Part shown: positions 31,200 through 39,654 of the stretch, piece after piece | How positions within the stretch are numbered: the stretch's first letter is position 1 | Layout: each line of letters begins with the position of its first letter | Source of the DNA: CAYLPU01 sp964385635 | GTDB lineage: Bacteria > Chloroflexota > Anaerolineae > B4-G1 | Length of the DNA stretch: 64,000 bases | Direction of reading: 5' to 3' | NCBI GenBank assembly: GCA_964385635.1 | Contig: CAYLPU010000003.1 | Location: 1 to 64,000, forward strand | Position numbers and translations under genes: made by a program | The notes under the pieces: model-generated | The model's input: the letters and a program-made list of their open reading frames with translations, nothing else | Told to the model about the DNA's origin: nothing | Database searches by the model: none

Positions 31200-32362
31200 T
31201 GCGCGTCGCCGTCAACGCCTGGTTCTGGGATAGCCCCACCACCGGCAGTGGGCAGTACACCCGGCGGCTGGTGGAACATCTGGCTGCGGTCGCGCCGGAC
31301 CTGGAGATAGTGCTGGTAACACCCAGGGGTTGGAGGTCTCGCGTTTCACGCTTCGCGCTTCACGCTTCACGCAGCACCCAATCTGAAACCTGGAACCTGG
31401 AACCTGAAACTGGTAGCCTGAGGAAGGTCTGGTTCGAACAGATCGCCTTCCCCAGCGCCTGCCGTCACCTGGAGGCCGACGTGGCACACGTGCCGTACTG
31501 GGCCCCGCCGCTGACCTCCTCCGTTCCCACCGTCGTCACCATCCATGACCTGATCCCGCTGTTGCTGTGCGAGTACCGAGGTGGACCGCTGGTGCGGCTC
31601 TACACCGCGCTGGTCAGCGCCACCGCTCAGAGCGGCGCACTGGTGCTCACCGACTCAGAGGCCTCCAGGCGGGACATCGTCAACCACCTGGGGCTGCCGG
31701 CCGGGCGCGTGCGCGTCGTCACCCTGGCCGCCGACGAGCGTTACACCCCGACTCCCGCGTTGGGCGAAGGTCTCCCGACCGAGCTCCTTCGGCGCTACTC
31801 CCTGCCGGAGCGATACGTGCTCTATCTGGGTGGCTTCGACGTGCGCAAGAACGTCGTCACGGCACTAGGTACCTACTGCTGGGCCGGGCCGGTCATCGGC
31901 GAGGAGTGCCCACTGGTCATCGCCGGACGGCTGCCGAAACGAGACACTCCTTTCGCACCTGATCCACGCCGATTGGCCCGGGAGCAGGAAGTAGACGAGC
32001 AATGCGTGCGCTTTATCGGCTTCGTGGACGAGGCCGACAAGCCTGCCCTCTACCGGGGTGCGGTGGCGTTCATCTTCCCCAGTCGCTACGAGGGCTTCGG
32101 CCTGCCCGTACTGGAGGCGCTGGCATGTGGCACGCCGGTCGTGGGCAGCGACGCTGCTTCCATCCCTGAGGTCGTGGGCAGTGCGGGGGTGCTGCTACCG
32201 CCGGATGACGCTGAGGGGATGGCAGGCGCACTGATCCAACTGGCGACCGACGATGGCTTCCGTGCGGAACTAAGCCGCCGCGCGCTGGTCCAGGCCGCCC
32301 GCTTCTCCTGGGAGCGCACCGCGCGGGAGACGCTCGCTGCATACCGGGACGTGGTGGGCTGA
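31199..32362 (+). CDS. GT4 family glycosyltransferase carrying an in-frame repeat insertion
   Basis: This 387-aa protein has the GT4 (GT-B) layout: an N-terminal VNAWFWDSPTTGSGQYTRRL, then HDLIPLL in the middle, and C-terminal GAVAFIFPSRYEGFGLPVLEALACGTPVVGSDAASIPEV with the E-x7-E motif. It would transfer a sugar from a nucleotide donor to an acceptor at the cytoplasmic membrane face. Residues about 47-75 (RSRVSRFALHASRSTQS and following) come from a short-period repeat, TTTCACGCTTCGCGCTTCAC-type DNA at 31338-31425, that has entered in frame in a loop after the second strand. Flanking protein sequence is intact. Confidence 0.85.
   Translation: MRVAVNAWFWDSPTTGSGQYTRRLVEHLAAVAPDLEIVLVTPRGWRSRVSRFALHASRSTQSETWNLEPETGSLRKVWFEQIAFPSACRHLEADVAHVPYWAPPLTSSVPTVVTIHDLIPLLLCEYRGGPLVRLYTALVSATAQSGALVLTDSEASRRDIVNHLGLPAGRVRVVTLAADERYTPTPALGEGLPTELLRRYSLPERYVLYLGGFDVRKNVVTALGTYCWAGPVIGEECPLVIAGRLPKRDTPFAPDPRRLAREQEVDEQCVRFIGFVDEADKPALYRGAVAFIFPSRYEGFGLPVLEALACGTPVVGSDAASIPEVVGSAGVLLPPDDAEGMAGALIQLATDDGFRAELSRRALVQAARFSWERTARETLAAYRDVVG
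31338..31425 (+). repeat. Short-period repeat inserted in a glycosyltransferase gene
   Basis: CGCGTTTCACGCTTCGCGCT, CACGCTTCACGCAGC and CCTGGAACCTGGAACCTGAA words form three small stutter blocks in a row. They stay in frame. The same words occur near 33990, 55595 and 62440. Confidence 0.6.
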
Positions 32363-32438
32363 ATTGCGGATTGCGGACGAAGTGGATATAATGGGCATAG
32401 ACCGAACGCAGGTTAGCGTGTAGGAGGCTAAGGGAGAA

Positions 32439-33488
32439 ATGACAGTAACAGTTGCGATACCATCTGTTAGCCGTTTCACCGGATGCATCCTCGGCCAGGC
32501 GGTCGGCGACGCGCTGGGTTTCCCGGTCGAGGGGCGCGGGCCTGCGGAAACCTCGGCCGCCGTTACCCCCTTCCCCGACCATTTCACCTCCCACCCCTGC
32601 GGTCTCTTCCCGCCCGGCCAATACACCGACGACTCGCAGATGATGTGCGCCATTCTGGCCTCGCTGGTCGAGCGGTGTCCTGAGGCTCTCGAAGGACGGG
32701 GCCGGGTGGACCCCGAGGACATCGCGGCCCGCTTCGTCCCCCTCTGGCGCGAGGGCGAGGTCGTCGGGCGGGGGTTGGCCACTACCGAGGCAGTCCAGCG
32801 ATTGATAGTCGGCGTTCCCTGGCGCGAGTCGGGCACCCCGCCCCCCCAGGCTGGCAACGGCTCCGCGATGCGCACCGCACCGCTGGGGCTATGGCTCTAC
32901 GACGACCCTGTCGCGCTGGCCCAGGCCGCTGCTGACGTGAGCCGCATCACCCACACCGACCCGCGCTGCCTGGCCGGGGCGGTCGCCATCTCCGCCGCCG
33001 TCGCCTATGCCGTCAGCCACGACGTGATAGAGACCGACGCTTTCCTCGCTTTCGTCGCCGGTCTGGCGCGGCCCTACCACGCCGAGTTCGCCGCCCTCAT
33101 TGAGCATCTGCCCCATTGGCTGGAGATAGATGAGCCTGCTGCTGCGCAGGAGATCCGTTACGCCGGGCTCTCACCTGGTCGGGAGCCCAACTGGCCTGGC
33201 ATAAGCCCCTTCGTCATCCCCACCGTTATCGTGTGCCTCTACGCCTTTCTGCGCACCCCCGCCGACTACCGGGAGGCGGTGCGCTTCGTCATCGCCCATG
33301 GCGGCGACGTGGACACCACTGGCGCGATCACAGGGGCCATCAGCGGCGCGTTCAACTCCATTGAGGCCGTGCCGGAGAGCCTGACTCGCGTCGTCACCGA
33401 CCAGGGCCGTCACGGTTACGAGGAACTCTGCACCCGGGCCGAGCACCTCTGGGCGCTCAAACATCCTGCGCTACCCACGCAACCCTGA
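32439..33488 (+). CDS. ADP-ribosylglycohydrolase family protein
   Basis: This 349-aa protein is of the ARH/DraG family. Metal-ligand motifs are visible: YTDDSQM (residues about 67-73) and HGGDVDTTGAITGAISGA (about 287-304), plus GNGSAMRTAPLG in the middle. It would hydrolyse ADP-ribose from proteins or related O-linked adducts in the cytoplasm. No partner ADP-ribosyltransferase or nitrogenase gene is present, so a DraG role in nitrogen fixation is not supported. It overlaps the next gene's start by one base. Confidence 0.85.
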   Translation: MTVTVAIPSVSRFTGCILGQAVGDALGFPVEGRGPAETSAAVTPFPDHFTSHPCGLFPPGQYTDDSQMMCAILASLVERCPEALEGRGRVDPEDIAARFVPLWREGEVVGRGLATTEAVQRLIVGVPWRESGTPPPQAGNGSAMRTAPLGLWLYDDPVALAQAAADVSRITHTDPRCLAGAVAISAAVAYAVSHDVIETDAFLAFVAGLARPYHAEFAALIEHLPHWLEIDEPAAAQEIRYAGLSPGREPNWPGISPFVIPTVIVCLYAFLRTPADYREAVRFVIAHGGDVDTTGAITGAISGAFNSIEAVPESLTRVVTDQGRHGYEELCTRAEHLWALKHPALPTQP

Positions 33489-36208
33489 TGACCAAATCTC
33501 AAATCTCAAATCTCAAATCCCAAACCCCAGGGCTGCCCCTCGCAATCTCTGCATTTGTCATTTGTCATTTGTCATTTGTCATTTTCTTGACCTTTCTGGC
33601 CCTCTACACCACCACGCTCCTCCCCGACGTTCTCCCCGCCGACTCCGGTGAGTTCCAACTGGTCGCCACCACCGCCGGCGTGGCCCACCCGCCTGGCCGC
33701 CCGCTCTATACTATGCTGGGCTGGCTTTTCGCCCACCTGCCCCTGGGTCCCAACCCGGCCTGGCGTGTGAACTTCTTCTCGGCCGTCGTCGCCGCCGCCA
33801 CCGTCGCCCTGGTGTTTCATATAGCCCGTCGGCTGACTGGCTCCGCCTGGGGCGGATTAGCGGCTGCGCTGATGCTCGGCTCCGCCACCACCTTCTGGGC
33901 CACGGCGACCACCGCCAGTATCCGTCCCCTCACCGCTTTCTTCACCGCCCTCTGCCTCTACGCTCTCACGCAACACGCAATACGCAACACGTTTCACGTT
34001 TCACGTTTTACGTTTCACGCACCACGCCCCCAGCCCTCCAACGACCGTTACCTTACCTTCTTTGCCCTCGTCCTCTCCCTCGGCCTCACTCACGATGGCT
34101 CTCTGCTTTTTTCTTCCTCCACCTTCCTCGTTTACCTCATCCTCGTTGACCCCACCCTCCTGTGCCAGCCTCGCCGCTGGCTCAGGCCCATCGGTGCTTT
34201 CGCCCTCGGCCTGCTCGTGCTTCTCTACCTGCCTCTGCGCGGTGCAGCAGGCGCTCCCCTGGCTCCACGTGACTTGGCCACACTGCCCGGCTTCCTTGAG
34301 CACATCCTGGCCCTCGGCTTTCGGGGTGACGTGTTCGCCCTCAACCTCTTCGACCGGTTGGTGCTGCTTCCTACACTGCTGCGTTTCCAGTTCAACCCAG
34401 TGCTCCTGCTGGCTGCGTTTCTCGGTGCGTTGCTCCTCCTCTGGCGCGACCGCAAACTGGCGCTTCTCCTGGTCGGCAGTTTCCTCGTCCACACCGCCGC
34501 CACTCTCACCTATGACGCTCCCCAGACCGTCGAGTATGAGATGTCGGCTTACGTCTCACTCGCCCTACTGGTAGCAGTCCCCTTCGGGGTAATCTCAAAT
34601 CTCAAATCTCAAATCCCAAATCCGCAAATCTGCAAATCTGCAATCTTTCGTTTGTCACTTGTCATCACTCTCATCGCTGGTATCGTCAACCTCACCGCCC
34701 ATCTCCCCAATTATCGCGCTCTCTCCCAAAGCCGTGACGCCCGTGTCTATGCCGAGACCATCCTGCGCGAGGCTCCCGCCGATGCTATCATCCTCTCCAA
34801 CTGGCACTGGGCCACGCCGATGTGGTACCTGCAGCGGGTCGAGGGACTGCGCCCCGATGTCACCGTCAAGTATGTCTTTCCCCGTGGCGAGTCGCTGGCA
34901 CAGAACTGGGTGACCATGATTGAGGAGTACATCCCACAGCGGCCGGTCGTCGTCGTGCGCTACTTCGAACACGAGTACAGTGACCTGCCCTACTGCTTCG
35001 AGCCGTTGGGCCAGGCGTTCCTCGTCCGGGCTACATCCAACTTCACACTGCCTCCTGGCCTGACCCCGCTTGACGTTCCACTAGGCGAGCAGATTGTGCT
35101 TCTTGGTTACCGGCTGGAAGCAGACGACATTGAGTCCTCCCGTCCGCTCGTGCTGACCCTGGCTTGGTCACCCACCGTCACCCCCACGGCCGACCTTGCT
35201 CTCTTCTCCCAACTCCTCGGCCCTGACGGGCGGCTGTGGAGCGCCACGCAGGACCGCTCTCACCCGGCCGGCCGATTCGCCGCAGGGGAGGTCATCGTCG
35301 AGCAGTCCGTCGTCTATCCGTTGCTTCACGCCCCTCCAGGTGACTACACCCTCACCGTCGGTGCCTACCTGCCTGCCGAGCCGGGCGCGCCCCGCCTCAC
35401 CACTGATGGCGGAGCCGACGCTGTGCGGTTGAGCACCGTGCGCCTCCGACCGCCCACCCGGCGGCCCGTCACGCGTCATCCGGCCTTCTTTCGCTTTGCC
35501 GGTGGCCCCACCCTGATCGGCGTCGACTATGACACCGGTGTGCCTGGTCAGGTGCGGGTCTATCTCCATTGGGCGGGGCTGGGCACAGGGGCTGCTCTGC
35601 AACTGCTGGACGAGAGTGGCACGGCGCTTGGCCAGAGCCAGGTTCCGGCGCTGGAGCGCGGCCAGTACGCCACCACTGCCATTGATCTCCCCGCCGCGCC
35701 TGCCTGGGTCGCGCTGCTCGACGGCGACCGTCCTTGCCGCTGGAACCTGCTCTTCAGAAAGGCCGTACCACTGCCCTCGCCCGCTCCTGGCGAGCGGTAC
35801 GTTCCCTTCGGTAGCAGTCTAATCCTGCTCGGCCTCAATGTACCTGCTGGAGACCTGGAGCCAGGGACCGACATCACGCTGGGTCTTCACTTCCTTGGCG
35901 CGCATCCCCTGGAGCGGGACTACGTCGTCTCCGCAGCCCTCACCGGCCTCAACCCCGATGGAACCTGGGCCTGGCGCGACGCCCACGACACCATCCCGGT
36001 CCAGGGAGCCATTCCCACCCTCAAGTGGATCCGTGGCTCGGTCATCTACGATCCGCACCAACTATCCACCCCCAGCGATGCCCCGCCCGTCCCGGTCATC
36101 GGCTCCCTCGTCATCTATGACCACTTCACCCAGGCCCCGCTCCCCCCCCTTGACGAGCGTCTGGGCCCCACCGTCCCCCTCGGCACCTGGGCCGTCGTCT
36201 CCCCATAG
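33488..36208 (+). CDS. DUF2723 GT-C-like membrane glycosyltransferase with repeat-derived segments
   Basis: This 906-aa protein has a hydrophobic N-terminal half containing the DUF2723 pattern (LLPDVLPADSGEFQLVATTA, then GVAHPPGRPLYTMLG). The Asp and the AHPPG loop correspond to the catalytic region of GT-C transferases using polyprenyl-phosphate sugars. The C-terminal ~400 residues are soluble, with beta-sandwich-like repeats, outside the membrane. Three parts are low-complexity and DNA-repeat-derived: the N-terminus (SQISNLKSQT.. and ICHLSFVIF), about 165-180 (TQHAIRNTFHVSRFTF) and about 370-395 (ISNLKSQIPNPQIC). The true start may therefore be later, within LALYTTTLL. Confidence 0.75.
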   Translation: MTKSQISNLKSQTPGLPLAISAFVICHLSFVIFLTFLALYTTTLLPDVLPADSGEFQLVATTAGVAHPPGRPLYTMLGWLFAHLPLGPNPAWRVNFFSAVVAAATVALVFHIARRLTGSAWGGLAAALMLGSATTFWATATTASIRPLTAFFTALCLYALTQHAIRNTFHVSRFTFHAPRPQPSNDRYLTFFALVLSLGLTHDGSLLFSSSTFLVYLILVDPTLLCQPRRWLRPIGAFALGLLVLLYLPLRGAAGAPLAPRDLATLPGFLEHILALGFRGDVFALNLFDRLVLLPTLLRFQFNPVLLLAAFLGALLLLWRDRKLALLLVGSFLVHTAATLTYDAPQTVEYEMSAYVSLALLVAVPFGVISNLKSQIPNPQICKSAIFRLSLVITLIAGIVNLTAHLPNYRALSQSRDARVYAETILREAPADAIILSNWHWATPMWYLQRVEGLRPDVTVKYVFPRGESLAQNWVTMIEEYIPQRPVVVVRYFEHEYSDLPYCFEPLGQAFLVRATSNFTLPPGLTPLDVPLGEQIVLLGYRLEADDIESSRPLVLTLAWSPTVTPTADLALFSQLLGPDGRLWSATQDRSHPAGRFAAGEVIVEQSVVYPLLHAPPGDYTLTVGAYLPAEPGAPRLTTDGGADAVRLSTVRLRPPTRRPVTRHPAFFRFAGGPTLIGVDYDTGVPGQVRVYLHWAGLGTGAALQLLDESGTALGQSQVPALERGQYATTAIDLPAAPAWVALLDGDRPCRWNLLFRKAVPLPSPAPGERYVPFGSSLILLGLNVPAGDLEPGTDITLGLHFLGAHPLERDYVVSAALTGLNPDGTWAWRDAHDTIPVQGAIPTLKWIRGSVIYDPHQLSTPSDAPPVPVIGSLVIYDHFTQAPLPPLDERLGPTVPLGTWAVVSP
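33490..33590 (+). repeat. Short-period repeats at the start of the DUF2723 gene
   Basis: AAATCTCAAATCTCAAATCC (about 33493-33520) and CATTTGTCATTTGTCATTTG (about 33552-33580) are perfect short tandem stutters of 7-8 bases. They encode the first ~35 residues of the protein. Confidence 0.7.
33965..34025 (+). repeat. Short-period repeat within the DUF2723 gene
   Basis: CACGCAACACGCAATACGCA is followed by ACGTTTCACGTTTCACGTTT. Both are in frame and flanked by normal GT-C sequence (CLYAL before, DRYLTFFALVLS after). Confidence 0.7.
34590..34668 (+). repeat. Short-period repeat within the DUF2723 gene (third)
   Basis: AATCTCAAATCTCAAATCTC and CCGCAAATCTGCAAATCTGC words precede a CACTTGTC-type word. 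In frame, between two hydrophobic helices. Confidence 0.7.
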
Positions 36209-36214
36209 CCCCCC

Positions 36215-36300
36215 GATCTATAACCCGTAATCCGCAATCCCCCCCCCTTTTGCCATTTGTCCTTTGCCATTTGGTATTCGTCATTCCCCCCTTCCCTCTC
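36215..36300 (+). repeat. Short-period repeat in the gap before the CNMP gene
   Basis: ATCTATAACCCGTAATCCGC and GCCATTTGTCCTTTGCCATT words form the whole 130-base gap between two genes. Confidence 0.55.
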
Positions 36301-36342
36301 CTGCCAGAATGTGTTACAATTATGCCAAGGGAGCGTACCGAG

Positions 36343-38031
36343 ATGCCCAACGATCTGGCGAAGCAACTCAAGCAAGTCCCGCTGTTCGCCAAACTCAGCC
36401 GGGACGATCTCAAGGCGGTTGCCAAACTGGTCAAGCGCGTGCAATATCCGACCAGGAGCGAGATATGCCGCCAGGGACAACTCGGCGTCACGGCCTACTT
36501 CGTCGAAAGCGGCGAACTGAGCGTCCTACACATCGATCCGGAGGGCATTGAGCGAGAGGTCATCAGGCTGGGGCCGGGCGAATACTTCGGCGAGACATCG
36601 CTCCTGCTGGGCGAGCCACGCGATGCCACTGTCGAGGCCGTCCAGGACACTACACTCCTGTACCTGAACAAGGATGAGTTCGACCAGTTGCTGCACGAGC
36701 GGCCCTCGGTGCTCAAGGCGTTGCAGATGCGGCCCGATGTGGCGGAAAAGCGGCGTACCCGGCGCTTTAAGTGGCAGGCCCCAGACGAGGTCGTCGTCAC
36801 CCGCCTACGCAAGCACAACGCGATACTGATCCGTAATCTCGCCGCGCCCTCCTTTGTGCTCTTGATGGATCTGGTGGGCTGCTGGTACCTACGCTCCGGA
36901 GGAACGTTGGTCTTAATAGTGGGAGGTCTCCTGGCTCTGATCCCACTGCTGTTCGCTTTGTACCTGATCGTGGACCAGTACAACGACAACTACATCCTGA
37001 CAAACAAGCGAGTTGTGCACGAGGAGCGCGTTCCCCTCATGTACGAATCCCGCGCCGAGGCCCCCTTGCGCACTATCCAGGACATTCAGCAGTCACAGGA
37101 GGGGCTCTTGGCCCAGTTGTTCAACTTCGGCGATCTGATCATTGAGACGGCAGGAGAACGTGGGCATGTGGTCTTTCGCCAGATTTCGAACCCAGCAGAG
37201 ACGCGAGACGCCATCTTTGAGCAGATCCGGCGTGTGCAGGCCGGAGCCAGAGCCGAGGAACGGGCCGTCATCCGCGATGCTTTGCGACGTCAGTTCGGCA
37301 TTCAGTCTCCTGAGGAACCAGTCACTGTGCCCCCCCGGCCCCCTGAGAAACGACCTTTCAAATTGGCCGTACCCGGGTGGCTTCTTGCGCCCTTGCGCAT
37401 CTTCACCTATTTCTTACCCTCGCTGCGCCACGAGCAAGGAGACACAATCACCTGGCGCAAACATTGGGTCACCCTGATTCAGCCCATCGCGATTCCTACA
37501 ACTCTCACCGTAGCCGCTACACTCATCACCATCTACCTGGCTTCTCGCAACCCTTCCAACCTAGCCCCAATCCTGATCGGCTACGGGACACTGATGGCCT
37601 TCTTGTTCCCCTGGTGGCTATGGAGATTCGACGACTGGCAGAACGACACCTATCAGGTGACAGCCACGCGCATCATTGATATTGAGCGGCGGCCCTTCTA
37701 CCTGCGTGAGCAGCGCCGCGAGGCCAGCCTGGGTAAGATTCAGAATATCAGCCTGGAGATCCCCGGTGTTCTGGGGAAGCTGCTCAACTATGGGTCAGTG
37801 ACCATTGAGACGGCTGGGGCCGAGCCCTTTACCTTTGACTACGTCAAGAACCCTCGTGACGTGCAGGCCGAAATCTTCCGCCGGGTGGAGACGTTCCAGC
37901 AACTGGAACGTCGGGAGGAAGCCGAACGCCGTCGGGCCGAGTTGGTCGATTGGTTCACCGTCTACGATCAGATTGACCTCTCGAAGGACTCTGCAAACCC
38001 ACCACCACCTTCACATCAACAGGAGACCTAA
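36343..38031 (+). CDS. Cyclic-nucleotide-binding domain plus two bPH2 membrane domains
   Basis: This is a 562-aa protein from ATG 36343, nine bases after AAGGGAG; ATG 36322 is a less likely start. Residues about 12-125 are a CAP-type effector domain (LFAKLSRDDLKAVAKLV, RQGQLGVTAYFVESGELSV, GPGEYFGETSLLLGEPRDATVEA). Then come two repeats, each with a pair of TM helices and a bacterial PH-like domain (TNKRVVHEERVPL..RTIQDIQQSQEGLLAQLFNFG; TATRIIDIERRPF..GKIQNISLEIPGVLGKLLNYG). It looks like a membrane sensor that reads a nucleotide signal and responds at the bilayer. No DNA-binding domain is present. Confidence 0.75.
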   Translation: MPNDLAKQLKQVPLFAKLSRDDLKAVAKLVKRVQYPTRSEICRQGQLGVTAYFVESGELSVLHIDPEGIEREVIRLGPGEYFGETSLLLGEPRDATVEAVQDTTLLYLNKDEFDQLLHERPSVLKALQMRPDVAEKRRTRRFKWQAPDEVVVTRLRKHNAILIRNLAAPSFVLLMDLVGCWYLRSGGTLVLIVGGLLALIPLLFALYLIVDQYNDNYILTNKRVVHEERVPLMYESRAEAPLRTIQDIQQSQEGLLAQLFNFGDLIIETAGERGHVVFRQISNPAETRDAIFEQIRRVQAGARAEERAVIRDALRRQFGIQSPEEPVTVPPRPPEKRPFKLAVPGWLLAPLRIFTYFLPSLRHEQGDTITWRKHWVTLIQPIAIPTTLTVAATLITIYLASRNPSNLAPILIGYGTLMAFLFPWWLWRFDDWQNDTYQVTATRIIDIERRPFYLREQRREASLGKIQNISLEIPGVLGKLLNYGSVTIETAGAEPFTFDYVKNPRDVQAEIFRRVETFQQLERREEAERRRAELVDWFTVYDQIDLSKDSANPPPPSHQQET

Positions 38032-38035
38032 TCAT

Positions 38036-38587
38036 ATGCCCGTTCGTCCAATCGTGCTTTCCGACAACCCACTGCTACGCAAGAAATCGCGCCGCGTGCG
38101 ACGTGTGAGCCCGGCTTCGCAACAACTCATCGACGATATGGTCGAAACGATGCGTGCAGCCAACGGCATAGGCCTCGCCGCCATCCAGATTGGAGTGCCT
38201 GAGCGCATCATCGTGGCGCAGTTGCCCAAAGATGAGGAAAACCCCGAGGGGGATACACTATACACCGTCATCAATCCCAAACTGGCGCGTAAATCCCACG
38301 AGATGGAAGACGGTGTTGAAGGTTGCCTCTCCATTCCCGGCTGGGTCGGGGAGGTCCCCCGCCATCGCGTCGTCACTGTCAAAGGGTTGGACCCCCAGGG
38401 ACGGGCCGTACGCATCAAGGCGGAAGGGTTCCTGGCCCGCGTTCTTCAGCACGAGATTGACCATTGCGACAGCATCCTCTTCATTGACCGCATCGAAGAC
38501 CCGGAGAAAATCTGGCCCGTGCCTGAGGGGGAGGAGGAGGCGGCAGAGGCGGCCCAGGAAGTACCTGGTGGTGGGGGCAAGGTATGA
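38036..38587 (+). CDS. def: Peptide deformylase
   Basis: This 183-aa protein has all three deformylase motifs: GIGLAAIQIG (residues about 43-52), EGCLSIP (about 94-100) and QHEIDHCDS (about 139-147). The Cys and the two His bind the metal and the Glu is catalytic. It removes the formyl group from nascent proteins. The C-terminal ~25 residues (PEGEEEAAEAAQEVPGGG) are an acidic tail beyond the core. It starts four bases after the preceding stop. Confidence 0.9.
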   Translation: MPVRPIVLSDNPLLRKKSRRVRRVSPASQQLIDDMVETMRAANGIGLAAIQIGVPERIIVAQLPKDEENPEGDTLYTVINPKLARKSHEMEDGVEGCLSIPGWVGEVPRHRVVTVKGLDPQGRAVRIKAEGFLARVLQHEIDHCDSILFIDRIEDPEKIWPVPEGEEEAAEAAQEVPGGGGKV

Positions 38588-38617
38588 GCCGCTGGTGTGA
38601 TTCCGTGATCCGCCCGC

Positions 38618-38646
38618 TTGACGCTACCGGATTGTTGTGGTACTAT
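38618..38646 (+). promoter_or_regulatory. Promoter of the LysM lipoprotein gene
   Basis: TTGACG (38618-38623) and TACTAT (38641-38646) lie 17 bases apart, leaving an untranslated leader of about 150 bases without other recognisable signals. Confidence 0.5.
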
Positions 38647-38806
38647 GTAAAGCACATGGATGTGTTTCACTTCAATTGTAGGGCAATTTAGCAAGTTGCC
38701 CCTGGGACAAAGTGGTATACAAACAATTCGTCCTACAGCCCACTTGCAATGCACCCAAAGCATGTAGCGGCTTGGCTAGTGTGGCACAGACGAAGGAGGT
38801 AGCCTG

Positions 38807-39490
38807 ATGAAGGAAACCCGGCGCTCTTTGCTTCTAATCACGATGAGCCTGCTGATCGTGCTCGGTATGATGGCTGGCTGTTACAGACCAGTGGCTCCTG
38901 ATGTGACGCCGACCCCAGCAAGCGGGGCGGAGGCTGCTCTGCCGGAGGAGGAGGGGACGCCTGATCTGTTGGCCACAGCGGCCGCAGAGTCGACTCGGGT
39001 AGCCCAGACGACGGAGGAAACTCCGGCGGCCGAAACGCCCACCACGCCGCCGGCCACGCCGACCCCCTCTCCGACGACCGCGAGTCCCATTGCCGTGCCC
39101 ACCACATCTGTTCCCGCCACGCCTGTCCCGACTACGCCCACGCCGGCTCCAACGTCGCTCCCCACAGATCAGGCTACTCATGTGGTCCAGCGGGGCGAGA
39201 ATCTGTTTCGCATCGCGCTGCGTTATGGCACGACGGTGGAGTCCGTCGCCAGCGCCAACGGCATCGCCAACCCGGCCCGTATCTACGCCGGACAGGTGTT
39301 GATTATTCCCTCACCAGGCGCTCAACCCCCCTCGCCGTCCACAGGTGCGACCACATACGTGGTGCAGCCCGGTGATAATCTGTTCCGCATCGCATTGCTC
39401 TACAACATGAGTTACCTGTACCTGGCGCAGTACAACGGCATCGCCAACCCATCTAGCATCTACGTCGGACAGGTACTGCGCATCCCATAG
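38807..39490 (+). CDS. Lipoprotein with Thr/Pro stalk and two LysM domains
   Basis: This 227-aa protein has a signal peptide ending in the lipobox GMMAGC (Cys about 25). A low-complexity stalk rich in Thr, Pro, Ala and Glu follows (about 30-120). Two LysM repeats follow: HVVQRGENLFRIALRYGTTV..IYAGQVLIIP and YVVQPGDNLFRIALLYNMSY..IYVGQVLRIP. LysM domains bind glycan chains such as peptidoglycan or other surface polysaccharide. It is membrane-anchored on the outside. It has its own promoter upstream and a terminator downstream. Confidence 0.85.
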   Translation: MKETRRSLLLITMSLLIVLGMMAGCYRPVAPDVTPTPASGAEAALPEEEGTPDLLATAAAESTRVAQTTEETPAAETPTTPPATPTPSPTTASPIAVPTTSVPATPVPTTPTPAPTSLPTDQATHVVQRGENLFRIALRYGTTVESVASANGIANPARIYAGQVLIIPSPGAQPPSPSTGATTYVVQPGDNLFRIALLYNMSYLYLAQYNGIANPSSIYVGQVLRIP

Positions 39491-39595
39491 GGAGGGGTAA
39501 CCCTGCCCGCGCATCAGGTATGGCCCACGCACCCCGTAAGGGTGGGTTGACCTTACCCGTGTGTTGGGTATGTTTCATGTATCTACACCGAGGGG
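39491..39595 (+). repeat. Imperfect tandem duplication after the LysM gene
   Basis: Two ~50-base units (GGGTAACCCTGCCCGCGCAT.. and GGGTTGACCTTACCCGTGTG..) share word order, including GGTATG-GCCCACG and GGTATG-TTTCATG. No gene is seen here. Confidence 0.35.
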
Positions 39596-39614
39596 GAATC
39601 CGTGAGAGATTATA

Positions 39615-39645
39615 GAGGGCCGCGGGGTATCCCACGGCCCTTTGT
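39615..39645 (+). terminator. Intrinsic terminator
   Basis: GAGGGCCGCGGGG and CCCACGGCCCTTT form a hairpin of about ten pairs with loop TAT, followed by TTTGT. It separates the LysM gene from the SpoU methyltransferase. Confidence 0.6.
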
Positions 39646-39654
39646 CTACCAGAG

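Noticed and set aside
33490..34668. CRISPR array, suspected because of regular short repeats
   Set aside because: Units are 7-10 bases with no spacers of constant length and no cas genes.
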